A stretch of 5,577 nt of DNA from Clostridiales bacterium. Lineage in GTDB: Bacteria > Bacillota > Clostridia > Oscillospirales > CAG-272. The stretch is taken from the NCBI GenBank assembly GCA_019415985.1, contig DXYE01000153.1:1-5577 (forward strand), in the 5' to 3' direction. Below are positions 1 to 5,129 of this stretch, piece after piece. The notes under the pieces were generated by a model. The model saw nothing but the letters and a program-made list of their open reading frames with translations, did no database searches and was not told the origin of the DNA. Positions within the stretch are counted from its first letter, which is position 1. Every line of letters starts with the position of its first letter. The translations under genes were made by a program, and so were the position numbers.

Positions 1-2
1 AG

Positions 3-54
3 TCATGATGTAATGTTTTTTGGTGTATTCCACCCTCTATACATTACATCATGA
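3..54. repeat. 14-bp perfect inverted repeat around a 24-nt spacer
   Basis: TCATGATGTAATGT at 3-16 is the exact reverse complement of ACATTACATCATGA at 41-54. The right arm starts exactly where the recombinase fragment stops resembling its family, so the repeat marks a junction. No T-tract follows the hairpin on either strand inside the window, so a simple intrinsic terminator is not supported. It could be the tip of an inserted element, a recombination site, or a fold-back produced at a rearrangement or assembly end. Confidence 0.85.
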
Positions 55-152
55 TTGATAATGCTGTTACTATCGCCTGTAAGGTCATCGTCACGGCTCA
101 ATCTCTCATAAAGGGCGGTGATTTTACCGTTGCCTAATTTCTTGGGTTTCAT
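3..152 (-). pseudogene. N-terminal fragment of a large serine recombinase (49 codons)
   Basis: The ORF begins at ATG 152-150, 7 nt after a good ribosome site (AAAGGAG, 166-160), and ends at TGA 5-3. Its first ~33 residues, including the stretch GKITALYERLSRDDDLTGDS, match the start of the resolvase catalytic domain of TnpX/TndX-type large serine recombinases, which excise and integrate clostridial transposons and ICEs. The Y-x-R-L-S-R segment is the usual first strand; the catalytic serine is probably the S in RLSR (residue 19). After N33 the family pattern, which normally runs on with a QKK-type helix, is lost and the frame stops 16 codons later. Full members are about 500-560 residues, so this is only a stub and cannot be active. 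The break coincides with the right arm of an inverted repeat. Family assignment rests on recall of the N-terminal motif; I am fairly sure. Confidence 0.7.
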
Positions 153-166
153 GGGAACGCTCCTTT

Positions 167-1621
167 CTATGGGTGATTTCTTATCCCCCTTTCACAGCAT
201 ATATCTTCCGTGTAGGGCTTGGGGGGCGAAGTGAAGTGCTCGGTGACGGAGGCGGAGACCGGCTCAAAGACCTGCCCCTCGGTCAAGGCGGGAAGGACAC
301 CCTCGGTATCTTCATCCTCCGGCTTCTCCTTCAGGGAGGAACGGAACACCTCCTGGATGGCCCGCCAGCCCTGGGAAAGCACCTGCTTTCCTTTTGCCGT
401 GAAAGTGTGGCCGCCGCAGTTAAAGGTAGCCGTGACCACCTCATACACGAAAGGCTCCGCCGCCGCACACAGCAGCTTGCAGCAGACCAGCAGAAGGATA
501 TTTCGCTCGCCCACAGGCAACGCAGGGACATCCGCCTTTTCCAGTTCCAGGGTGGGAATCAGGGCGTGGTGGTCGGATACCTCCTTGTCGTTCACCAGCC
601 CCAGAACATCGGGGAAAAACTCCGGGCAGGCGTCGAAGGGCGGCACCCGTGCCGCCAGATGCAGGACCACGGAGGCGGTCTCCGCCATGTCGCCGGTCAG
701 ATACCGGCTGTCCGTGCGGGGATAGGTCAGCAGCTTCTTTTCATAGAGCGACTGGGCGTAGTCCAGGGTTTGCTTGGCTGTGTAGCCGAACACCCGGTTT
801 GCCTCCCGCTGCAAGGTGGTCAGGTCGTACAGCTTGGGAGGCTTCTCTGTCTTTTTGTCCCGCACTACGGATACACACACGGCCCGCTGCCCATCGCAGT
901 CATCCCGGATGGTCTGGGCGTCCTCCATAGCCGGAATTTTTTCAGAAACCGCCTCGGCCCCCTCCAGCGCCAGCCGCACGTGATGGTATTTTTCCTTGCG
1001 GAACAGGACGATCTTGCTGTCCCGGTCGGCCAGCATCGCCAGGGTGGGCGTCTGCACCCGCCCCACATTCAAGGTGCGGTGGTAGAGGACGGAGAACAGG
1101 CGGCTCGCGTTGATGCCGATGAGCCAGTCCGCCTTTTGACGGCAAAGCGCCGACTGATACAGCGGGTCATAGTCCCCGCCGGGGCGCAGATCGGCAAAGC
1201 CTTCCCGGATTGCCGCATCCTCCATCGAAGAAATCCAGAGGCGAGAAAAATGCTTGGAACATCCGGCGGCCTCATAGACCAGCCGGAAGATCAGCTCACC
1301 CTCGCGCCCCGCGTCGCAGGCGTTGACCAGTTCCGTCACATCCGGGCGTTCCATCAGAGACCGGAGAATGTGGAACTGGTCAGCTTTTTCCTCGGACACC
1401 ACATAGTGGAAGGGGTCTGGCAGGATGGGAAGGTCCTCATACCGCCATTTCTTGTAGCGGTCATCGTAGGCGGCCGCGTCCGCCAGCCCCACCAGATGCC
1501 CGATGCACCAGGAAATGAGCCAGCCGCCGCCCTCAAAATAGCCATCGGCCCTGGATGTGACACCCAGGGCCGACGCGATGCTCTTTGCCACGCTTGGTTT
1601 TTCACAGATTACAAGTTTCAT
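167..1621 (-). CDS. topB: DNA topoisomerase III (ICE-type TopB), C-terminally truncated
   Basis: This is a type IA topoisomerase, which cuts one DNA strand through a tyrosine and passes another. In conjugative elements of Firmicutes a TopB is part of the transfer/processing module. The TOPRIM domain is at residues 1-135, with the catalytic Glu in CEKPS (E7) and an acidic motif CDAGREGE (D103, E107); a Gly replaces the middle Asp, which I recall as usual in ICE relatives. Further conserved segments are NVGRVQTPTL (185-194) and the active-site TYPRTDS with Y300. The ATG at 1621 has AGGAG 7 nt upstream. The protein has 484 residues against roughly 650-720 for family members. After PPKPYTED (about residue 473) it switches to an unrelated 11-residue tail and stops. 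The normal continuation, with the KGLGTPATRA-type motif and C-terminal DNA-binding region, is gone. The DNA after the break (about 153-202) reads as leader of the serine recombinase, so the gene was joined to it by deletion. Catalytic residues are present, but activity is doubtful. Confidence 0.9.
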   Translation of the reverse strand: MKLVICEKPSVAKSIASALGVTSRADGYFEGGGWLISWCIGHLVGLADAAAYDDRYKKWRYEDLPILPDPFHYVVSEEKADQFHILRSLMERPDVTELVNACDAGREGELIFRLVYEAAGCSKHFSRLWISSMEDAAIREGFADLRPGGDYDPLYQSALCRQKADWLIGINASRLFSVLYHRTLNVGRVQTPTLAMLADRDSKIVLFRKEKYHHVRLALEGAEAVSEKIPAMEDAQTIRDDCDGQRAVCVSVVRDKKTEKPPKLYDLTTLQREANRVFGYTAKQTLDYAQSLYEKKLLTYPRTDSRYLTGDMAETASVVLHLAARVPPFDACPEFFPDVLGLVNDKEVSDHHALIPTLELEKADVPALPVGERNILLLVCCKLLCAAAEPFVYEVVTATFNCGGHTFTAKGKQVLSQGWRAIQEVFRSSLKEKPEDEDTEGVLPALTEGQVFEPVSASVTEHFTSPPKPYTEDICCERGIRNHP

Positions 1622-1648
1622 AGTTTAACTCCTGTATTAAGTAGTGAA

Positions 1649-1677
1649 TTGCTATTAGTAAGAGGAAGGGGTATAAT
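1649..1677 (+). promoter_or_regulatory. Sigma-A-type promoter for the plus-strand fragment
   Basis: TTGCTA (1649-1654), a 17-bp spacer and a perfect TATAAT (1672-1677) lie 27 nt upstream of an ATG that has its own AGGAG (1692-1696). This is the best promoter match in the left half of the window and the only convincing plus-strand one. It diverges from topB, whose start is 28 bp away. Confidence 0.7.
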
Positions 1678-1704
1678 TAAAAAATCTGTTTAGGAGTATC
1701 ACAA

Positions 1705-1845
1705 ATGACATTTACTAATTGGACTCTTGCTATAGGCACGGAAGATGACCAAAAATATATGCGTCCATTATTTGAGTTCCTTCTGCTGCAATTCGTTGAA
1801 ATTTTTGGTGAAACAGTATTGGGCGCTGAACAATGCATAGCCTAG
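1705..1845 (+). pseudogene. 5' fragment of an unidentified plus-strand gene (46 codons)
   Basis: The ATG at 1705 is preceded by AGGAG with 8-nt spacing and by a near-consensus promoter. The frame (start MTFTNWTLAIGTEDDQKYMR) stays open for 46 codons and stops at TAG 1843-1845. I do not recognise the protein; there is no signal peptide and no motif I can name. The stop falls just at the point (about 1842) where the opposite-strand initiator fragment loses its family similarity. The simplest reading is that this gene was cut at the same junction and lost its 3' part. A genuine short leader peptide is possible, but no downstream plus-strand gene exists for it to control. Confidence 0.5.
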
Positions 1846-1938
1846 CCCTTTGGATTTCAGCGACAGACCCGCATTGCGCAGGTGATGGTTGGACATCACC
1901 GTGTAGTCGCGGGTTTTCTCAATGCGAAATACCGCCAT
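1768..1938 (-). pseudogene. N-terminal fragment of an ICE replication-initiator / replisome-organiser protein
   Basis: The ATG at 1938 follows a near-perfect ribosome site, AAAGGAGGTGAT (plus-strand 1942-1953). Residues 1-32, starting MAVFRIEKTRDYTVMSNHHL and ending LSLKSKGL, match the N-terminus of the helix-turn-helix (DnaD/replisome-organiser-like) initiators found in Tn1549-like conjugative elements of Clostridia. Those proteins normally continue into a winged helix of the LLSLMLSLPEDWDY type. Here the frame instead reads 24 unrelated residues and stops at TAA 1770-1768. Full relatives are about 250-350 residues, so this is a non-functional stub. Its position upstream of topB fits an ICE replication/transfer region, with everything between the two lost. 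The assignment comes from recall of the N-terminal motif. Confidence 0.65.
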
Positions 1939-2133
1939 GGTATCACCTCCTTTCGGCGGTTTGGAAAAGTGTTCATTTTGGGAGAAAAGACGGCCTCTAT
2001 GCCGCCCGGATACTCCGGAGAGAAAACCTATGGGCGGCGGCCTTTTGGCTGATTGAGGATGAAAAAGTAAAGAATTTGCTCCCTTTTGTATGACTTAATG
2101 TAATATAGTGTAGATTATAGGGTTCGTTGAAAT
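1792..2133. repeat. 11-bp direct repeat TTCGTTGAAAT (1792-1802 and 2123-2133)
   Basis: The two copies are identical and 331 bp apart. They bracket the initiator fragment, its leader and the last 50 bp of the plus-strand fragment. They could be a trace of recombination or a target duplication; a chance match of this length in AT-rich DNA is also plausible. Confidence 0.35.
1992..2042 (-). promoter_or_regulatory. Structured GC-rich leader of the initiator fragment
   Basis: GCCGCCC (2001-2007) pairs with GGGCGGC (2032-2038). Inside it CCGGA (2006-2010) can alternatively pair with TCCGG (2014-2018), and outside it GGCC (1992-1995) can pair with GGCC (2039-2042) across a 5-nt bulge. The structure lies 54 nt upstream of the initiator start and would be transcribed as its 5' leader, so it may be an attenuator or stability element. 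A TATAAT lies further upstream on the minus strand (2119-2114) without a convincing -35. The role is inferred from position only. Confidence 0.35.
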
Positions 2134-2155
2134 GAGAGAAAAATAGATATGAAAA

Positions 2156-2184
2156 ACGCCATAGGAGTTTTCCTCCTATGGCGT
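2156..2184 (-). terminator. Intrinsic terminator of the ATPase-TOPRIM operon
   Basis: ACGCCATAGGAG (2156-2167) and CTCCTATGGCGT (2173-2184) form a perfect 12-bp stem with a 5-nt loop. On the minus strand the stem runs straight into TTTTT. It starts 13 nt after the stop of the TOPRIM gene, exactly where the operon should end. Confidence 0.9.
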
Positions 2185-2197
2185 CTCGCCAATAAAT

Positions 2198-2902
2198 TTA
2201 ACTTAGGTTTTCACCGTTCTCTTCTTGCAGAAAGCACAATCCAAGATTTGTATGTCTTTCCAAAGAATGAAGATCTTCTTTTATATACTTCCATGTGTCA
2301 CTATAGCTGCCTGAAACTGAAAAATCTGATTGGGAAATGAACGCTATAAAACCAGAAATATTATCTTTATATTGTTTAGCAAACAAAAAAGCATAATTTT
2401 CTTTTTCTTCGTCAGAACTATTTAATTTGTTGTATAGCACATGGTCAAGATTACATGACATATAATATATATGGTAGGGAATGTTCCAAATCTTACTACA
2501 AGATGATAACTTAGTTAAATTTACGGATTTTTGTTGGTTGCGATTTTCAATATTAGATTTATTGGGTGTCCGAATTTCTGTTTCTGAATAATAAATGTTA
2601 GCGATTGTATCATCCTCAGTAACACTTTTGTTGTTTATAAATGCTCCATCCGTATCAGTTATATGAATGATTTCATGAAAGTGCGAATTACTAAGGTGAT
2701 TTGCTTCTGCATAGGCCTTAACTTCATTGCAAACCGAGGATATTATATTAGACGAATTTACGCCGTTTTCAGTGGTAATATCTCTATGCAAGATTTGGAT
2801 ATAGACCTGCTTGTTTTGATAAAATTGATTGAAAAGAAGACCTAATGCAGTATCGTCCGAGGGACCTTCTACAATTATGAAAACAATTTTCTTACGAGCC
2901 AC
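2198..2902 (-). CDS. TOPRIM-like protein (RloB/AbiLii-like), putative effector of a two-gene defence system
   Basis: This is a 234-residue soluble protein with no signal peptide or membrane segment. The N-terminal strand IVFIIVEGPSDD carries the TOPRIM glutamate (E12). The second motif is HITDTDG, with D83 and D85. A third conserved-looking block, YYMSCNLDHVLYNKLN (147-162), sits where RloB-type proteins have their NPCFE-W segment. TOPRIM folds bind metal and act as nucleases, primases or topoisomerases; in PARIS (AriB) and OLD-family proteins they are toxic nuclease effectors. The start is GTG 2902-2900, which keeps the family's MxxKKIV-type beginning. It overlaps the upstream ATPase gene by 11 nt in another frame, with GAGGCGGGTGA as a possible ribosome site, so translation is probably coupled. 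A terminator follows 13 nt after the stop. The gene is AT-rich, unlike topB. It resembles unnamed proteins that I recall next to AAA ATPases in gut Firmicutes. TOPRIM-like character is fairly secure; nuclease activity and the defence role are inferred. Confidence 0.75.
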   Translation of the reverse strand: MARKKIVFIIVEGPSDDTALGLLFNQFYQNKQVYIQILHRDITTENGVNSSNIISSVCNEVKAYAEANHLSNSHFHEIIHITDTDGAFINNKSVTEDDTIANIYYSETEIRTPNKSNIENRNQQKSVNLTKLSSCSKIWNIPYHIYYMSCNLDHVLYNKLNSSDEEKENYAFLFAKQYKDNISGFIAFISQSDFSVSGSYSDTWKYIKEDLHSLERHTNLGLCFLQEENGENLS

Positions 2903-4304
2903 TTAATTCACCCGCCTCTCGAAATGCGAATGCAATTTCATAGTTGTTGGTAGGCTCGTAGACTTCCTCACTTTGCTCGCCCAAAACAATGTCACGATAA
3001 TAGAAATCACGAAGATTATGATTGCTTTTTACATTTGTAAGACGAATGTATCTGTTGGATGGGTTGGTTGTGGTAAAAGCTATAAAACCACGATCTAATG
3101 TTTCCAATGGGCGCAAATTATGAGATGTAAATATTAATTGTCCTTTTCCCTTTTCAGAAATAATACGAAGTAATTCTCCAAGCAAATATTCAAAAACGCC
3201 GGAATCCAGTTCATCAATCGCAACTGTTATAGAAGACTGATTATATATTATGATAAGTAAATGAAGAATAGAAATTATCTTTTTTATTCCTTCAGACTCG
3301 TATTGCAATGGAATTTCTTTGCTGTTTTTGTGCGATACTAGTTGAATTTTAATCCCAATGGTGCCATCTTTAAGAACTTGGTTACCAAGATTTTTTATGC
3401 TAATTGTTAATCCAGGAATAATTTTTTCTAAGACCACATTCATATCAACCAGAACTTTTTCTGCTACTTGATAAATGTTTTCTGGTACAATAGCAGAGCC
3501 ATTTAAAGGAAGTGCTATATTACCTATTGCAGCCTTTTTGTTATACTCATATTTGAAAGCAAGGGGGAGGGCATTCAGACTAATCAATCCGGAATTGGCA
3601 GTGTTAATTACAAAAAGTTCAAAATTTCCATAATAAACAAGACTTTCTATTATGTTTAGATGATAATTTTCTTTGCAATTTGCCCTAATTATAGTTAATA
3701 GCTCCTTGGAAAAGCAATAACAACGTGAGGTTGCTGCCGTCAACTTCTTAGCAACAAGCAAATCGGTTAATACTTCTTTATTGCCATTTGTCAAGGTTTC
3801 TAGTTTTGTAGTCGGGCCAAAAATCTCATTATTTCTTGTATCAATGATAGGAAGTATCTTTGTTTTTCCAGTATCACATATACATGTATAAGACAAAACT
3901 TCATCGAATATTGTTGCTTTAAAGTGCTCGGAAGAAGCGTTTATATCATCTGCGTTATGCTGGGATACATCCTCTTCCTTTCGTAGACTAAATTCATAAA
4001 TCACACGATATTCGCTGTTAGTTTTAAAATTAGACACCTTCAGCGTGTATCGCATTGTGGCCGCGTCAGAATCAACATTAATGTAGTCTGCAAGTGTTAT
4101 AGGAATTGGTTGCCCAGAAAGTGCTAGTTTAAGTAACGTAATAGAATCAATAACTGCAGTTTTTCCAGATCCATTTTGACCATATAAGCCTAACACACTT
4201 GAAGCAAAATACTTTTTAGGATTTTCAAAACTTAATTGTCCGAATTTTACATTTTTAAAATTATAAATCTCGAGGTTCTCCAAGCGAACAGTCATATTTT
4301 CCAT
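2892..4304 (-). CDS. SMC/ABC-like AAA ATPase (AAA_15/AAA_21 type), putative sensor of a two-gene defence system
   Basis: This 470-residue cytoplasmic ATPase has the order typical of AAA_15/AAA_21 (OLD/RecF-like) proteins. The N-terminal strand LENLEIYNFKNVKFG is followed by Walker A GQNGSGKT (42-49, K48). A long middle region without named motifs follows (about 60-330). Then come a signature-like YESEGIKKI (335-343), Walker B ITVAIDELD (359-367, D364/E365) and the H-loop IFTSHN (H395). After H395 lies a 75-residue tail. There is no fused TOPRIM or nuclease domain; the TOPRIM is supplied by the next gene, which overlaps it by 11 nt. The ATG at 4304 has GGAGGG (plus-strand 4311-4316) 6 nt upstream; M4 is a weaker alternative. 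The gene has its own promoter just upstream. ATPase partners of this kind scaffold and restrain the effector in PARIS (AriA) and are also found in AbiL and Gabija-like systems. Here that role is inferred from architecture. The fold assignment is strong; the exact system is not settled. Confidence 0.85.
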   Translation of the reverse strand: MENMTVRLENLEIYNFKNVKFGQLSFENPKKYFASSVLGLYGQNGSGKTAVIDSITLLKLALSGQPIPITLADYINVDSDAATMRYTLKVSNFKTNSEYRVIYEFSLRKEEDVSQHNADDINASSEHFKATIFDEVLSYTCICDTGKTKILPIIDTRNNEIFGPTTKLETLTNGNKEVLTDLLVAKKLTAATSRCYCFSKELLTIIRANCKENYHLNIIESLVYYGNFELFVINTANSGLISLNALPLAFKYEYNKKAAIGNIALPLNGSAIVPENIYQVAEKVLVDMNVVLEKIIPGLTISIKNLGNQVLKDGTIGIKIQLVSHKNSKEIPLQYESEGIKKIISILHLLIIIYNQSSITVAIDELDSGVFEYLLGELLRIISEKGKGQLIFTSHNLRPLETLDRGFIAFTTTNPSNRYIRLTNVKSNHNLRDFYYRDIVLGEQSEEVYEPTNNYEIAFAFREAGELSGS

Positions 4305-4331
4305 ATCAAGCCCTCCACAATGCTTTTATTT

Positions 4332-4360
4332 ATAATATCATGACAACCTCATATTTTCAA
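4332..4360 (-). promoter_or_regulatory. Promoter of the ATPase-TOPRIM operon
   Basis: On the minus strand TTGAAA (4360-4355), a 17-bp spacer and TATTAT (4337-4332) lie 27 nt upstream of the ATPase start and just after a small terminator hairpin. The matches are 4/6 and 5/6 to the sigma-A consensus with ideal spacing. No operator repeat is obvious, so expression may be constitutive at low level. Confidence 0.6.
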
Positions 4361-4376
4361 TACCTTAAGCGAAAAA

Positions 4377-4393
4377 CGAAACATTTTGTTTCG
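4377..4393 (-). terminator. Small AT-rich terminator behind the HTH gene
   Basis: CGAAACA (4377-4383) and TGTTTCG (4387-4393) form a 7-bp stem with a 3-nt loop, followed on the minus strand by TTTTT. It lies 66 nt after the HTH stop and before the ATPase promoter, so it would separate the two transcription units. The stem is short and readthrough is likely. On the plus strand it is followed by ATTTTTG and could act both ways. Confidence 0.5.
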
Positions 4394-4458
4394 ATTTTTG
4401 TTTTGTAGAATTCTGGCGAAAATTGTAGTTGCAAAATATAAATAAAAACCTATTATGC

Positions 4459-4662
4459 TTATTTTTCTAAATTTTCCTCCATCTTCAGCCAGTCCTCAAA
4501 GGACTTTCTGGAGATACGGATCATGTTGCCGATGCGGATCGTCTTGAACAATCCGGAGTTTGCGAGTTTATAGGCCGAAGCGCGGCCGATACCGAGAATG
4601 GCTGCGATGTCATTCACGGTGTATGTCCTGCTTTGGGGCGTCCCTTTTTCGTTGGTGCTCAT
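4459..4662 (-). CDS. Excisionase-like helix-turn-helix DNA-binding protein (HTH_17 / MerR-type)
   Basis: The 67-residue protein consists of a polar N-terminal tail (1-11), then TYTVNDIAAILGIGRASAYKL (a MerR-type helix-turn-helix, about 12-32), a wing GLFKTIRIGNMIRISRKSFEDWL and a short acidic-basic tail. That is the layout of HTH_17 proteins, used as recombination directionality factors (Xis) and small regulators in mobile elements. ATG 4662 is chosen because GGGAGG stands just upstream. An upstream in-frame ATG at 4719 would add 19 residues, but it lacks a ribosome site and crosses the repeat region. No integrase gene follows, which is unusual for Xis; the next gene downstream is the ATPase, behind its own promoter. 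Three TGCTAATA repeats overlap the proposed promoter, suggesting the protein binds its own upstream region. The fold is secure; Xis versus repressor is undecided. Confidence 0.8.
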   Translation of the reverse strand: MSTNEKGTPQSRTYTVNDIAAILGIGRASAYKLANSGLFKTIRIGNMIRISRKSFEDWLKMEENLEK

Positions 4663-4676
4663 AAAATGATCCTCCC

Positions 4677-4748
4677 TGCTAATAGCATTTTGAAATGGCC
4701 CCTGGAAGCCCTCTGTCACAAGGGGTTCCTGCTAATACCTTGCTAATA
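4677..4748. repeat. Three direct repeats TGCTAATA upstream of the HTH gene
   Basis: Exact copies lie at 4677-4684, 4730-4737 and 4741-4748. The first two share the longer CCTGCTAATA. The last two start 11 bp apart, about one helical turn, so a protein would see them on one face of the DNA; the first is 53 bp away, about five turns. They are good candidates for binding sites of the HTH protein (autoregulation) or integrase arm sites. The GC-rich stretch between contains CCCCT (4699-4703) and AGGGG (4721-4725), a weak hairpin in the leader. Confidence 0.6.
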
Positions 4749-4760
4749 CGACATTTGAAA
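4732..4760 (-). promoter_or_regulatory. Candidate promoter of the HTH gene
   Basis: On the minus strand TTTCAA (4760-4755), a 17-bp gap and TATTAG (4737-4732) lie about 70 nt upstream of the start codon. The -10 is embedded in the second TGCTAATA repeat, and the spacer contains the third, as expected for a self-repressed promoter. The consensus match is only moderate. Confidence 0.35.
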
Positions 4761-4796
4761 AGCCGTTGTAAGGCAGCATATTTCAGGGGAATTTGT

Positions 4797-4830
4797 GCAA
4801 ATTGACCTGCCTCCAGGCAGCACAATTTGC
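4797..4830. repeat. 34-bp imperfect palindrome
   Basis: GCAAATTGACCTGCC (4797-4811) matches the reverse complement of GGCAGCACAATTTGC (4816-4830) at 13 of 15 positions around TCCA. No T-run follows on either strand, so it is not a plain terminator. Arms of this length suit a dimeric DNA-binding protein or a site-specific recombinase core site. It lies 135 bp upstream of the excisionase-like gene. The function is unknown. Confidence 0.55.
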
Positions 4831-4909
4831 GAAGAAACAACACGGGAAGATATGATATGAACAATTTACGAAATGGTACGCCGTACTCCTAACGGCTTCG
4901 AACAATTTA
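4822..4909. repeat. Spaced ACAATTT repeats
   Basis: ACAATTT occurs at 4822-4828 (inside the palindrome), 4861-4867 and 4902-4908, at steps of 39 and 41 bp. The second and third copies extend to GAACAATTTA (4859-4868 and 4900-4909), and the first and second share ACAATTT(G/A)CGAA. Between copies two and three GCCGT (4880-4884) faces ACGGC (4892-4896). The roughly four-turn spacing suggests protein-binding sites, but chance is not excluded. Confidence 0.4.
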
Positions 4910-5129
4910 TGACCTAGCTACATAAGGCTTTTTTGTTCTTTTAGGCACTTGCAGTACCGCATTGTATCATTTTCTATCAAAATATTCTTGGAATTGTTAT
5001 AAAATCTATACAGGAAATTTCGGATAGTTCCTAACCTCATGCGTATTTTTATTAAGAATCGTTCGAATCCATTATTAGCTTTCTCACTTATAGAGGCAAC
5101 GCAAATATAGCGGAAACTTATGAAGCAAA
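4910..5129. other. AT-rich non-coding stretch
   Basis: I see no supported gene, tRNA or long repeat here. Every frame is broken by stops. The only possible signal is an extended -10-like TGATACAAT on the minus strand around 4963-4971, without a good -35, too far from the HTH gene (about 300 nt) to assign with confidence. Confidence 0.4.

Noticed and set aside
173..1693. Long open frame on the plus strand (506 codons) opposite topB
   Set aside because: It mirrors a GC-rich, clearly recognised topB gene; its composition is that of an antisense shadow, with no ribosome site and no recognisable domain.
1833..2093. 86-codon plus-strand frame opposite the initiator fragment
   Set aside because: It is antisense to the recognised initiator N-terminus and its perfect ribosome site, and has no start signals of its own.
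2149..2340. 63-codon plus-strand frame starting in the operon terminator
   Set aside because: It runs through the terminator hairpin and antisense to the TOPRIM gene, without a ribosome site.
2198..4304. Naming the pair PARIS or AbiL outright
   Set aside because: Motif order fits both, but the effector's length and third motif cannot settle the family without profile searches.
4663..4719. Upstream start (ATG 4719) adding 19 residues to the HTH protein
   Set aside because: It lacks a ribosome site, whereas ATG 4662 has GGGAGG at good distance and gives the usual length for the family.
4679..4864. 61-codon minus-strand frame upstream of the HTH gene
   Set aside because: There is no ribosome site, it runs through the palindrome and the repeat cluster, and no motif is recognised.
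4677..4909. CRISPR array
   Set aside because: The repeats are only 7-10 bp, with unequal spacing and no longer conserved unit; they fit protein-binding sites better.
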